Shown: positions 1-7,696, counted from the stretch's first letter. The stretch: 64,000 nucleotides of DNA from Verrucomicrobiales bacterium (GCA_028712475.1 JAQTQB010000008.1:81456-145455); one strand, 5' to 3'. The notes: a model not told the origin generated them from the sequence alone. A program made the numbers and translations.

Positions 1-227
1 AATCAGAACAAGCTATTCCTGCGCTAATAGAATGCTTATCGGACTCCAACCGCATGGTTCGTGGAGATGCTGCATTGGCGCTTGGGTCATGCGGAGTTGA
101 TGCAAAATCTGCTATCCCAAAGTTAGTGGAGATGCTCAATGATAAAGACAAAGCAGTTAGAGGCAGTGCTGCTTTGGCTCTAAAAGAAATCAATCCTGAA
201 GCGGCGTTCAAAGCTGGATTGAAATAA
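1..227 (+). CDS. HEAT-repeat protein, C-terminal end (partial)
   Basis: The reading frame is open from base 3 and ends at TAA 225-227, so only the last 74 residues are present. They form two Ala/Leu-rich helical repeats (AIPALIECLSDSN, VRGDAALALGS, AIPKLVEMLNDKDKAVRGSAALAL), the pattern of HEAT/PBS-lyase-like repeats, which act as protein-protein scaffolds. The start and any catalytic domain lie outside the window, so no function can be given. Base use is less GC-rich than in the genes that follow. Confidence 0.75.
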   Translation, partial: SEQAIPALIECLSDSNRMVRGDAALALGSCGVDAKSAIPKLVEMLNDKDKAVRGSAALALKEINPEAAFKAGLK

Positions 228-375
228 GACATTAGTCGCAAACCCATCGAGATGCTGGCGGTGGAGAAAGTGAAGCAGGCAATCTTGAAAGGTTGCAATC
301 ATTTAGCTCCAAGGTTGGAGTGCTGGGACTGCCTTGGGACACCCGCCAACAGGGACGCAGCCCCGTTGGGGCAGT

Positions 376-807
376 TCAATCCATCTGCCGCAGCACCACG
401 AAAGAGTTCTCGTCTTTGACGTTGGTCACGAGGGTGTGGCCTTTGCTCAAAGATTGCGTGATTTTGCCGCGGTTGATCAGCGTCAGTTCCACCCGCTCTC
501 CGCCCAGATTTTTAACGACCATTTCGCTGCCGCCCATCACGAGACGCCTGCCTTCATCCTTCGCCAGAGAAAATTGCTGCGAGCTGACGACAAAATAACT
601 TCCCCACTTGAGCGGAAGCCGTTTCAGTTTCTTTTCAACCTTCGGTGAAACCGGCGTGCCTTTGGTCTGCGGATCGTTGGAACCCACCACCAGTTGCGCC
701 TCCAGCTTCAGGGTGCCTTCGCCGGCATGCGCGGTCGCGCCTGCCAGCAAAAACAAACACAGCGCGGCGCAGACCAGACGGGTCGCGGAAAAGAAAGTTG
801 TGCTCAT
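376..807 (-). CDS. Hypothetical exported protein
   Basis: This is a 143-residue protein starting at ATG 805-807. It has a signal peptide (about residues 1-28, hydrophobic core LVCAALCLFLLAGA, ending AHA-GE), so it is exported. The mature part is a small beta-rich domain with no motif I recognise (KWGSYFVVSSQQFSLAKDEG, EMVVKNLGGERVELTLINRG). It lies 3 bases downstream of the anti-sigma factor gene on the same strand and is probably cotranscribed with the sigma/anti-sigma pair, so it may belong to that regulon. The function is unknown. Confidence 0.7.
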   Translation of the reverse strand: MSTTFFSATRLVCAALCLFLLAGATAHAGEGTLKLEAQLVVGSNDPQTKGTPVSPKVEKKLKRLPLKWGSYFVVSSQQFSLAKDEGRRLVMGGSEMVVKNLGGERVELTLINRGKITQSLSKGHTLVTNVKDENSFVVLRQMD

Positions 808-810
808 GCG

Positions 811-1341
811 TCAATTGATGGCTGCCGGATTTTTTTCAGGGTTGTCGTCCGCCGCATACGAGAACCACACAAGCGTCGTGCCTTCGCTGGCGTCACGATA
901 AGTGGTCGCGTCGGAATTGGCCAGCGTCGTTTCCACGGTCGGCGCATCAGCATCGGCCACATTTGTCACGCGGGCGGGCGGAGCAATGGTCGGGGCTTTG
1001 AAATGAACAATCACTCCGGCAATGACCAGCGCGCTCACCGCAACGGCGGGTAAAAGCCAGCGGCGCAACGCGACAAAGACGGAGGTTCCCGGCGTTTCGG
1101 CAGTGCGCGGTTCCAGCCGCTGGATTTCGCGCTCGATCTTCGACCAGAAAAATTCGCGCGATTCCGGCACGCTCAAATGCGGCTCGGATTTCACCATGGC
1201 CTCCCGGGTGTTTTTGAGTTCCGCCAGCAACGCGGCGGCGGCGCCATCGCGCTGCGTCCAGGCAAGGATTTCACGCGCCTCGCGCTCCGGCAGTTCGCCG
1301 TCGAGGAACGCCTGCAATTTCAATTGTTGCTCCTGATTCAT
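811..1341 (-). CDS. Probable anti-sigma factor, single-pass membrane protein
   Basis: The 176-residue protein has a short cytoplasmic N-terminus beginning MNQEQQLKLQAFLDGELPER; the LQAFLDGEL(P) helix is typical of zinc-less anti-sigma domains. One membrane segment follows at about residues 97-114 (LLPAVAVSALVIAGVIVH), then a periplasmic tail rich in Ala, Thr and Asp. Its ATG overlaps the stop of the sigma factor gene (ATGA at 1338-1341), the usual translational coupling of an ECF sigma factor to its inhibitor. The anti-sigma role is inferred from the gene pair, the N-terminal helix and the topology. No HxxxCxxC zinc motif is present. Confidence 0.75.
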   Translation of the reverse strand: MNQEQQLKLQAFLDGELPEREAREILAWTQRDGAAAALLAELKNTREAMVKSEPHLSVPESREFFWSKIEREIQRLEPRTAETPGTSVFVALRRWLLPAVAVSALVIAGVIVHFKAPTIAPPARVTNVADADAPTVETTLANSDATTYRDASEGTTLVWFSYAADDNPEKNPAAIN

Positions 1342-1931
1342 ATTTCTTCTCTCATATCCGCCAGCAGCGCGGCCATCTTCCGCCGCGCATAAAACAACCG
1401 CGACATCACCGTGCCCATCGAGCAGCCGACCGTTTTGGCGATGGTCTTGTATTCCATGTCTTCAAATTCGTGCAGCACCAGAACCGTGCGGTGTTCCGCC
1501 GACAACTGGCCGAGCGCACCGTCAATTTTTTTGCGCAACTCGGCGCGTTCCAGACCGGCCGTCGGGTTCACGGTCACGACGGGCATCTGCCGTTCCACAC
1601 CGCCGCTTTCCGCGTCCATCTCCTCGATGGAACCGGCGCGATGCCGTTTTTGCTTCCGCAAGTGGTCGAGGCAAAGGTTGATGACAATGCGTGTCATCCA
1701 AGTCGTGAAGCTGGAGTCGCCCTGAAACTGTCCGAGCCGTTGCCAGCCTTTGATCCACGCTTCCTGTGAAAGATCAACCGCGTCTTCCTCGTGGCGCGTC
1801 ATGCTGAAGGCGCGGGCGTAAATCCGGTCGCGATGCCGGAAAACCAGTTCCTCAAACGCCGCCAGCTCGCCGTGCCGGGCGGCTTTCACCAATGCATCGT
1901 CATCGGCAGAGGAATAATTCATTCCAGACAT
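1338..1931 (-). CDS. RNA polymerase sigma factor, ECF family
   Basis: This 197-residue protein has region 2 at about residues 25-95 (FEELVFRHRDRIYARAFSMTRHEEDAVDLSQEAWIKGW broken into its helices, with the DAxDLxQExW core and FTTWMTRIVINLCLD) and region 4 at about 130-190 (LSAEHRTVLVLHEFEDMEYKTIA and GCSMGTVMSRLFYARRKM, the helix-turn-helix that reads the -35 element). Its size and the sigma2-sigma4 layout fit the ECF class. The ATG is at 1929-1931, with a possible internal start three codons later. It is the first gene of a three-gene unit with the anti-sigma factor and a small exported protein. The signal it answers is not visible. Confidence 0.93.
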   Translation of the reverse strand: MSGMNYSSADDDALVKAARHGELAAFEELVFRHRDRIYARAFSMTRHEEDAVDLSQEAWIKGWQRLGQFQGDSSFTTWMTRIVINLCLDHLRKQKRHRAGSIEEMDAESGGVERQMPVVTVNPTAGLERAELRKKIDGALGQLSAEHRTVLVLHEFEDMEYKTIAKTVGCSMGTVMSRLFYARRKMAALLADMREEI

Positions 1932-1967
1932 TAATTTGACGACGCAGGGGAATTTTTATTCAGCGCG

Positions 1968-2630
1968 CTAAAGTTTTCCCTTGGTGCTGGGCAGCTTTCC
2001 GGCGATGCGCGGGTCGTGCGCGCAGGCGGCGTCGGTGGCACGGGCGAACGCCTTGAACAGCGCCTCGACGATGTGATGCGGCTCATCGCCGTAAAGCAGT
2101 TCAAGATGCAGATTGCAGCGGGCCTCGTTGGTGAAGCCCTGGAAAAATTCGCGCGCGAGGCCGAAGCGGAACGCGCTGGAGGCGTCCTGTTTTTTTTCCG
2201 TGTCAGAAATTTCCTTCTGCGAAAACTTGTCCAGCCCGCGCCAGACAAGATGCGGGCGTCCGCTGAAATCAATCACGCAGCGGGCGAGACATTCGTCCAT
2301 TGTCACATAGGCTTCGCCTGTGAACGGGTTTTGGGGATGAAATCCCGCGCCATAGCGGCGGATGCCGCGTTTGTCACCGAGCGCAAGCGCGAAGGCCTGG
2401 CCAAGCGCGATGCCGCAATCCTCGACGGTATGATGAGCGTCCACGGCCAGATCACCATTACACTTGAGCTGCAAATCCATGGTCGCGTGCTTGGCAAAGA
2501 GCGTGAGCATGTGGTCGAAAAACGGGATGCCGGTCTTCACCAAGGATTTTCCACTGCCATCAAGGTTGAGACGGACGGAAATTTTGGTTTCCAGCGTTTG
2601 GCGTTTGATTTTGGACTGCCGGGCTTTCAT
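1968..2630 (-). CDS. hisB: Imidazoleglycerol-phosphate dehydratase
   Basis: HisB catalyses the sixth step of histidine synthesis, dehydrating imidazole glycerol phosphate to imidazole acetol phosphate in the cytoplasm with a Mn cofactor. The 220-residue protein has the family signatures in order: IPFFDHMLT (about 37-45), the metal-binding DAHHTVEDCGIALGQA (about 65-80), DECLARCVIDFSGRP (about 113-127) and LHLELLYGDEPHHIVEALFKA (near 177-197, the second metal-binding block). It is slightly longer than the usual 195-200 residues because of an extra loop around DTEKKQDASS. This is the monofunctional form; the phosphatase domain found in enterobacterial HisB is absent. No other his gene is adjacent. 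Confidence 0.95.
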   Translation of the reverse strand: MKARQSKIKRQTLETKISVRLNLDGSGKSLVKTGIPFFDHMLTLFAKHATMDLQLKCNGDLAVDAHHTVEDCGIALGQAFALALGDKRGIRRYGAGFHPQNPFTGEAYVTMDECLARCVIDFSGRPHLVWRGLDKFSQKEISDTEKKQDASSAFRFGLAREFFQGFTNEARCNLHLELLYGDEPHHIVEALFKAFARATDAACAHDPRIAGKLPSTKGKL

Positions 2631-2681
2631 CGCGGAAATTAAACCAGAGCGGCGGCGGAAAGGCCAAGCGGAATTGCGCGG

Positions 2682-3548
2682 TCAAAAAAGCTTCTGCGGG
2701 ACTACGGGGATTCCGGCGTCCAGTTTTTTCTGGAGATCGTCAATTTGCTTTTGCAGCGCGCCCGGATTAGGCGAAACTTTTTGGGCGAGGTGAAACCAGT
2801 TGATGGCCTGGCCATAGTTCCCGGCATCCTCTTCCAGACGCGCCAGATTGACGGCAAGCTCGTCTAGGATCATCGAGTCTTCCTTCTGCTGTTCCGGGCT
2901 GCGGAGGAGATATTTCCTCACGCCAAGTTCCCAGACATTTCGGGCGCGGGTGGTATCATGCAAGCCATCCCGGTAAAGGCGGCCCAGTTCAAAAAGGATT
3001 TCGCAACTGTCGGGATTGTTCCGCAACCCTTCGCGTAAAAAAGCCTCGGCCTCCTGCGTCCGGCCCAGATGTTCACGCAGGAAAAAAGCCCCGACGGTGT
3101 AGGTCTCGATCTTTTGCGGATCCAGGTCGGCGGCGAGGCGGAGCCACGGGAGGATTTCGCGTTCGTTGTGGCTCTCCAAATGCGTGTGCTGGGTGATGCG
3201 AAAGTGCCGGCCAAACGCGTCAATCCAGTCCTTCGGCTTGCCGAGGAAGTCCTCGTTTTTTTCATCCTCCTCGGTTTCCTTTTTACCGTGGCTGGCGGAG
3301 ATGATTTCTTTTTGCTCCTCCGCATGCTTGTCAAAGACGGACGGATAATAGCCACTATGAAAATAAACGTCCGCCATCGTGAAAAAATGATTTGCGAACA
3401 GCTTGCGCCCGTCGCCAAACATCATGCCAAAGACGTTGTCGGATTTGGTCCGCGCGCTCCAGCCCTCGGCGCGCGACGCAAGGCCGGTTGCCAGCGCGAA
3501 CGCCAGCGCCAGCAATGCCGTGAGCACAAGCAGCGGGGAAATTTTCAT
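2682..3548 (-). CDS. TPR-repeat protein of an ABC exporter operon
   Basis: A longer reading frame extends to 3650, but the start at ATG 3546-3548 (MKISPLLVLTALLALAFA) gives a clean signal sequence or N-terminal membrane anchor, and its ATGA overlaps the stop of the permease gene. The 288-residue product has a hydrophobic N-terminus (residues 5-25) and at least three tetratricopeptide units in the C-terminal half (AFFLREHLGRTQEAEAFLREG, LFELGRLYRDG, NYGQAINWFHLAQKVSPNPG). TPR proteins of this type are assembly or interaction partners outside the membrane. The operon suggests it works with the ABC-2 transporter; its substrate is unknown. Confidence 0.8.
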   Translation of the reverse strand: MKISPLLVLTALLALAFALATGLASRAEGWSARTKSDNVFGMMFGDGRKLFANHFFTMADVYFHSGYYPSVFDKHAEEQKEIISASHGKKETEEDEKNEDFLGKPKDWIDAFGRHFRITQHTHLESHNEREILPWLRLAADLDPQKIETYTVGAFFLREHLGRTQEAEAFLREGLRNNPDSCEILFELGRLYRDGLHDTTRARNVWELGVRKYLLRSPEQQKEDSMILDELAVNLARLEEDAGNYGQAINWFHLAQKVSPNPGALQKQIDDLQKKLDAGIPVVPQKLF

Positions 3549-4327
3549 CACGTCGTCAGGTTTTTCCGGCTGAAGCCGAGCCACGCGAGGAAGAGAAAAA
3601 AGCCCGTCCAAACGACCGCGTAGCCGGTCGCCAGCGCCAGCGCCATCCACGACACCAGCGTTTGATCATACACAACGAAGTCGCGCAGATCGAACCACTC
3701 CAGGTGCGGCATCACAAAATAAATCACCGTCAGAATAAACTGCATCGGCTCCGCCTGCTGGAGCGCGATGGTTTTCAAGTGCGATCCGATGCCGAGAATG
3801 CCCACGACGACGATGAAGGAAATCGTGGATGTTGACGACGGCGCGGCAAAATAAATCGAGCCAAGCAAAACCATCGCAATGACGATGGCGAGCATGGCCC
3901 ATTGCAGCCACATGGCCTGGAGATACATGCCCACCGGCCAGATTTGCTCGCGCGAGCCGGTGATGATGGCGAAGAAAAAATAGAACACCACCAGCGCCAC
4001 GCCCGTGGCCAGCCAGCAGCCGAGAAATTTGCCGGCGATGACCTGGGCGCGAGAGACCGGCTTGGCGAGCAGCGGAAAGATGGTGCGTGCCTCGCGTTCC
4101 GCCGGGATCTGCCGCGCGGTGGTGACGATGGCGATGACGAGCGCCGAAACCCAGATGAGCAGCAGGCAGATGTCCTTGACGTAACGGACAATTTTTTCGT
4201 CGTGGAAAAAATTCACCGCGCCGGCCGCGACCGTGAGCAGCGCGGTCAGCACAAACAGGACGTAAAAATCTTTGCGCCGGTAAAGCTCCTTGATGACAAC
4301 ACCGGCGACCGCGATAATTTTATTCAT
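3548..4327 (-). CDS. ABC-2 family transporter permease
   Basis: This 259-residue integral membrane protein has about six hydrophobic segments (for example FYVLFVLTALLTVAAGAV, ICLLLIWVSALVIAIVTT, LATGVALVVFYFFFAII, AMLAIVIAMVLLGSIYF, FIVVVGILGIG and the C-terminal YAVVWTGFFLFLAWLGF). The cytoplasmic loop ERE-ARTIFPLLAKPVSRAQVIAGKFLG is the typical ABC-2 loop found in NosY/gliding-type permeases. It overlaps the ATPase gene upstream and the TPR gene downstream by 4 bases each (ATGA at both joints), so the three are one translationally coupled unit. The exported substrate cannot be told from sequence. Confidence 0.88.
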   Translation of the reverse strand: MNKIIAVAGVVIKELYRRKDFYVLFVLTALLTVAAGAVNFFHDEKIVRYVKDICLLLIWVSALVIAIVTTARQIPAEREARTIFPLLAKPVSRAQVIAGKFLGCWLATGVALVVFYFFFAIITGSREQIWPVGMYLQAMWLQWAMLAIVIAMVLLGSIYFAAPSSTSTISFIVVVGILGIGSHLKTIALQQAEPMQFILTVIYFVMPHLEWFDLRDFVVYDQTLVSWMALALATGYAVVWTGFFLFLAWLGFSRKNLTT

Positions 4328-5076
4328 GGCAGAGGTTGTGATTGGACGCCAACAATTTTGAGGAACGCCTGTTCGAGGTTGGCATGGCCGGCGGAAATGT
4401 CCTCGACGGAGCCGACGGCCTTCAGTTCACCTTGATGGATAATGGCGACGCGATCGCAGACGGTTTCGACCTCGCCCAGTTCGTGCGAGGAAAAGAAAAC
4501 GGTTTTGCCTTCATTTTTCAGGCGTTCAATAATTTCGCGGACTTTCATGCGGCCCAGCGGATCAAGGCCGCTGGTCGGTTCGTCGAGCACAAGCAAATCG
4601 GGATTGTTGATGAGCGCCTGCGCCAGGCCGACGCGCTGCTGCATGCCCTTGGAATAGGATTTGATCGGACGCCTGGCGGCATGCTCGAGTTCGACCAGCT
4701 TGAGAAGTTCAGGAATCCTTTTGTCAGTGTCGGCGCGCGACAGACCAAAAATTTTGGCGTAGAAACGGAGCAATTCATCGGCGGTGAGAAATTTGTAGTA
4801 ATACGTCATCTCTGGCAGATAGCCGATGCGCTGGCGGGCGATGGGCTGGCGGACATCAATGCCGAACAGATACGCCGCACCGCTGGTCGGCGGGAGGAAA
4901 CCAAGCAGGACATTCATCGTGGTGGTCTTGCCCGCGCCGTTCGGACCAAGGAAGCCAAAAACCTCGCCGGCATTGACTTCCAGATCAAGGCTGACGAGCG
5001 CCGTTTTAGTCGCCTGCCGGAATTCGCGGCTGGTGAACTCGACGCGCAGTTTGTCAGTTTTGAGAATGACGCTCAT
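4324..5076 (-). CDS. ABC transporter ATP-binding protein
   Basis: This 250-residue cytoplasmic ATPase is the motor of the three-gene exporter. It shows Walker A (GPNGAGKTTT, about 44-53), the Q-loop region, the signature SYSKGMQQRVGLAQA (about 141-155), Walker B LLVLDEPTSGLDP (about 161-173) and the switch His (FFSSHELGEVE). The order and the DRI-type CcmA/NatA C-terminus place it in the ABC-2 export family rather than an importer. Its start, ATG 5074-5076, lies about 90 bases from the terminator of the neighbouring pilin gene, so the operon promoter should lie in 5077-5166. Confidence 0.93.
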   Translation of the reverse strand: MSVILKTDKLRVEFTSREFRQATKTALVSLDLEVNAGEVFGFLGPNGAGKTTTMNVLLGFLPPTSGAAYLFGIDVRQPIARQRIGYLPEMTYYYKFLTADELLRFYAKIFGLSRADTDKRIPELLKLVELEHAARRPIKSYSKGMQQRVGLAQALINNPDLLVLDEPTSGLDPLGRMKVREIIERLKNEGKTVFFSSHELGEVETVCDRVAIIHQGELKAVGSVEDISAGHANLEQAFLKIVGVQSQPLP

Positions 5077-5166
5077 GGTTGAATCAATCGGTTGTAAATC
5101 ACAGGGCTGTTTCCTAATTCAAATGGGCGTCAGAGTCAACTGCGGTGATGGCTTATCGTTGCCGGA

Positions 5167-5199
5167 TAAAAAAGCCCGGAGCTTTCGCCCCGGGCTTTT
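5167..5199 (-). terminator. Rho-independent terminator of pilin-like gene 1
   Basis: A GC-rich stem (AAAGCCCGGAG / CCCCGGGCTTTT around the loop CTTTCG) with an A-run on one side and a T-run on the other lies 19-50 bases beyond the pilin stop codon at 5218. Its symmetry lets it work on both strands. The same kind of hairpin follows the second pilin gene. Confidence 0.85.
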
Positions 5200-5217
5200 G
5201 AATCAGACAAGTTTGGA

Positions 5218-5589
5218 TTACGGGAGGACGTGATCCGGGGTCACCGATCCAGCGAGGGAGCAGGTCGGGCTGGCATCCACGGTCGTAACAGCATAAGTGC
5301 CGTTGGCCGGGCAGCCGGGGATCTGACTGGCCGAGTTCAACTTGATGTAGGGCGTCAAGTCAGAGAGTAGGACGTTGTCGCTGCTGACCTTCTTGTTTTC
5401 CAACGCCCACTGGTTGACCGCCGCGTCAATCTGGCGGAGGTTGTTGATGCAGGCGCTTGACTGTGAATTGGATCGGGCTCTCACATAATTGGGAATGGCA
5501 ATGGCGGCCAGCATACCGATGATGGCCACCACAATCATGATCTCAACCAGTGTAAAACCCGCCCGGTAATGAGAGGCAGTCGTTTTCAT
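5218..5589 (-). CDS. Type IV pilin / GspG-like major pseudopilin, copy 1
   Basis: The 123-residue protein has a short basic leader, the prepilin peptidase site A-G|FTLVEIMIVV with Glu at +5, and a hydrophobic assembly helix (IMIVVAIIGMLAAIAIPNYV). The small globular head ends with a conserved two-cysteine loop (GCPANGTYAV...SPTCSLAG) and the tail DHVLP. The start is set at ATG 5587-5589 by comparison with copy 2; the frame remains open upstream to 5736. Proteins of this kind are secreted, processed at the inner membrane and polymerised into a pilus or type II secretion pseudopilus. The last two thirds of the gene is nearly identical to copy 2 at the DNA level. It is monocistronic, with a sigma-54-like promoter about 105 bases upstream. 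Confidence 0.9.
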   Translation of the reverse strand: MKTTASHYRAGFTLVEIMIVVAIIGMLAAIAIPNYVRARSNSQSSACINNLRQIDAAVNQWALENKKVSSDNVLLSDLTPYIKLNSASQIPGCPANGTYAVTTVDASPTCSLAGSVTPDHVLP

Positions 5590-5694
5590 ACTTCGTTGTT
5601 TTTCCATATGTGGCGTGAACAACGTGGCAGGCGGGTTATAATGATGACTTGAATCGTTCACGAATTGCCTGACACGACCACAACGGAAATATAC

Positions 5695-5712
5695 CAGCAG
5701 CACTAGTGCCAA
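5695..5712 (-). promoter_or_regulatory. Sigma-54-type promoter of pilin-like gene 1
   Basis: On the minus strand the sequence reads TTGGCACTAGTGCTGCTG. It has the TGGCAC block at -24 and GC at -12 with exactly 10 bases between the invariant GG and GC. The -12 element is CTGC rather than the consensus TTGC. The predicted start of transcription is near 5685, giving a leader of about 95 bases. The same promoter stands before copy 2. Confidence 0.65.
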
Positions 5713-5773
5713 ATTTACAATTGAAATGTCCTGCATTTGGAATAGTCAAATGGACGGAATTTCATGCTGAAAC

Positions 5774-5806
5774 AAAAAAGCCCGAAGCTTTCGCTTCGGG
5801 CTTTTT
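5774..5806 (-). terminator. Rho-independent terminator of pilin-like gene 2
   Basis: The stem AGCCCGAAG / CTTCGGGCT with loop CTTTCG, flanked by an A-run and a T-run, lies 19-51 bases past the stop codon of the second pilin gene. It closely resembles the terminator after copy 1. Confidence 0.87.
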
Positions 5807-5824
5807 GAATCAGACAAGTTAAGA

Positions 5825-6196
5825 TTACGGGAGGACGTGATCCGGCGTCACATTTCCAGCGAGCGAGCAGGTCGGGCTTGACTGCACGTCTGTAACAGCA
5901 TAAGTGCCGTTGGCCGGGCAGCCGGGGATCTGACTGGCCGAGTTCAACTTGATGTAGGGCGTCAAGTCAGAGAGTAGGACGTTGTCGCTGCTGACCTTCT
6001 TGTTTTCCAACGCCCACTGGTTGATCGCCGCGTCAATCTGGCGGAGGTTGTTGATGCACGCATTGGCCTGGGAGGTGGCGCGCGCCTTGACGAAGTTCGG
6101 AATCGCAATCGCGGCCAGCAAGCCGATGATGGCGACAACGATCATGATTTCTACCAGCGTGAAGCCGGCCTTACGGGTGTTTTTCATTGTCTTCAT
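5825..6196 (-). CDS. Type IV pilin / GspG-like major pseudopilin, copy 2
   Basis: This 123-residue paralogue of copy 1 has the leader MKTMKNTRKAG, the cleavage site G|FTLVEIMIVV, the assembly helix VAIIGLLAAIAIPNFVKAR, and the same head from CINNLRQIDAA to PDHVLP. The heads differ at only about eight residues, clustered at AVTxVxxSPTC and SLAGxVTPD. The N-terminal helix is conserved as protein but its codons have diverged, unlike the 3' part, which suggests gene conversion. An alternative start lies three codons in. Two near-identical major pilins in tandem, each with its own promoter and terminator, suggest either dosage or differential regulation. Confidence 0.9.
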   Translation of the reverse strand: MKTMKNTRKAGFTLVEIMIVVAIIGLLAAIAIPNFVKARATSQANACINNLRQIDAAINQWALENKKVSSDNVLLSDLTPYIKLNSASQIPGCPANGTYAVTDVQSSPTCSLAGNVTPDHVLP

Positions 6197-6306
6197 TTTG
6201 TTTTTCTTTCTGTTTTATGTGCGGTGTGAACTTCGCGACCGGCGGGTTATATGATGACACTTTTGTTCACTTGAATTGCCCGTCGCAACCGCAACTGCTG
6301 ACACCA

Positions 6307-6325
6307 TAGCAGCACCAGTGCCAAA
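6307..6325 (-). promoter_or_regulatory. Sigma-54-type promoter of pilin-like gene 2
   Basis: On the minus strand the sequence reads TTTGGCACTGGTGCTGCTA: TGGCAC at -24, GC at -12, 10 bases between GG and GC. The predicted start is near 6297, about 100 bases before the ATG. Between promoter and start codon both pilin leaders share GTTCAC, GTCATCAT(T)ATAACCCGCC and GTGAAC (plus-strand forms at 6226-6231 and 6265-6270). Confidence 0.65.
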
Positions 6326-6385
6326 GTTCAAAACCATAATCACCATTGACGCTTCGGTTCAATTCCTCAATTAAAACCTCATAGA

Positions 6386-6407
6386 GCCATCAGTCTGAAC
6401 TGACGGC
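6386..6407. repeat. Palindromic hairpin in the intergenic region 6326-6653
   Basis: The 328-base gap between the pilin promoter and the LysR gene holds no convincing gene. It does contain an inverted repeat (GCCATCAGT ctga ACTGACGGC), followed directly by a second small one (GGCT...AGCC, about 6407-6423), so two hairpins stand side by side as in REP elements. There is no T-run, so it is not a standard terminator. I see nothing else in the gap. Confidence 0.4.
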
Positions 6408-6653
6408 GGCTACGGGCGCAGCCGGTTATCTGCCTCAAGTGTCCCACGGCTGGCTGTCCTGTAACATTTCAAGACACACTGGGATTATGTTTGCCGTTTG
6501 GGGAATGGCGCAATATGCCGTCGGTGCCGCGAAACCCGAACGCCGGACGTTGTCATCGAAACCGGTGGCGTTTGCCTGGTGCCGAAATCAGGGAAAAAAT
6601 TTCGGGACGAACGCGGAACGGATTCACCGGATGATATAGCACACGTCAGCCGT

Positions 6654-7580
6654 TCAATGCCTGGACTTGTCCGGCTCGCTGCGCAGAGGAATCGAAGCGG
6701 ATTCGCACAGCCCGATGAAAGTTTCCTCCGCAAGGTTCAGCCGTTTGCCGCGCCAGTGCAGGATGCCCCAGCGGCGCTGCAGTTTGCGCCGGCCCAGCGG
6801 CAGGGCCACGAGCGAGCCGTCCTCGATTTCTTTCCGCGCGATCCACGGTGCGAGGATGCTCACGCCGATGCCGAGCTTCACCAGTTCCTTCGTCGCCTCC
6901 ATGCTGCCGAGTTCGATCACGGTGTTCAGCACCATCTGTTCGCGGCGGAAATAGTCCTCGATGAGCCGGAACGTGATGCTGTGCTTGTTGTAAAGGATAT
7001 AGTTCTGGCGCGGGATTTCGGATCGTTCCACGCGCCCGGCCTTCGCCCACGGATGCAGCGCCGCCACGATGAAATGCAGTTCGTCCGTGAACAACGGATG
7101 AAATTCAAGCTGCGGTTCGCTGCTGGCCAGCGAAAGCGCGAGGTCAATGCGCTGGTGCAGCAGCGAGTCCACCAGCTCCGGCGTGTCACCCGGTTCGATG
7201 GTGATGGCGTGTTCGGGAAAACTTTCTTTGAACTCGCGCAGCACCGGCGGAATGATGTGCTGGCACGCCGTCGTGCTCGCGCCCAGCCGCAACCTGCCCC
7301 TGCCCCACTTGCCGAGATGACCAAGCGTCTCGCGCGCGGTCTTCATTTCCTGCAGGATTTTCTTCGAGTGATGCAGCAGTTGTTCGCCCGCCTGCGTGAG
7401 CACGACTTTTTTACCCAGCTTGTCCAAAAGGCGACAGCCAATATCCCGCTCCAGCGCCTTCATCGAGTGGCTGATGCCCGATTGCGTGAGGTGCAGCTCG
7501 CGCGCAGCCTGCGTGAAGCTGCCCGTGCGCGCCAGTGCGCAGAACGCGCGAACCTGCCGGCTGTCGAGGGGCGTGCTCAT
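6654..7580 (-). CDS. LysR-family regulator divergent from the nitrate cluster
   Basis: The 308-residue protein has an N-terminal winged helix-turn-helix (FCALARTGSFTQAARELHLTQSGISHSMKALE, split as about residues 11-42) and a LysR substrate-binding domain from about residue 90 (RLRLGASTTACQHIIPPVL...). The start at ATG 7578-7580 gives the standard MSxxLDSRQVRAF beginning; the frame remains open 24 codons further, across the presumed promoter. It is transcribed away from the nitrate genes with a 116-base gap, the usual layout of a LysR regulator and its target operon, so it probably controls nitrate assimilation in response to a nitrogen signal. The effector is not deducible. Confidence 0.9.
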   Translation of the reverse strand: MSTPLDSRQVRAFCALARTGSFTQAARELHLTQSGISHSMKALERDIGCRLLDKLGKKVVLTQAGEQLLHHSKKILQEMKTARETLGHLGKWGRGRLRLGASTTACQHIIPPVLREFKESFPEHAITIEPGDTPELVDSLLHQRIDLALSLASSEPQLEFHPLFTDELHFIVAALHPWAKAGRVERSEIPRQNYILYNKHSITFRLIEDYFRREQMVLNTVIELGSMEATKELVKLGIGVSILAPWIARKEIEDGSLVALPLGRRKLQRRWGILHWRGKRLNLAEETFIGLCESASIPLRSEPDKSRH

Positions 7581-7645
7581 GTATGAATCCGTCTCATTGT
7601 TTCCATTGAAATTAAGAGTAGCAATCATTGCGCCGGAATCAACCC

Positions 7646-7662
7646 TTGGCACATGGCGCGCT
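7646..7662 (+). promoter_or_regulatory. Candidate sigma-54-type promoter of the nitrate operon
   Basis: TTGGCACATGGCGCGCT has a perfect TGGCAC -24 block and the correct GG-N10-GC spacing, but the -12 box is GCGC instead of TTGC. A start of transcription near 7673 would leave only about 24 bases before the GTG at 7697 and would exclude the upstream TTG at 7628 as the start codon. Nitrogen genes are often sigma-54 controlled, which supports but does not prove the call. Confidence 0.4.
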
Positions 7663-7696
7663 TAATCATCGTGCAACGGCTGAAAAACCGCGACCA

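Noticed and set aside
3549..3650. Upstream extension of the TPR protein gene
   Set aside because: It overlaps the permease gene by 100 bases and puts 34 Arg/Gly-rich residues before a clear signal sequence; the ATGA-coupled start at 3548 is better.
6439..6639. Small open frame in the gap before the LysR gene
   Set aside because: It has no start signal, unusual composition and no similarity to known small proteins; part of it runs close to the LysR 3' end.
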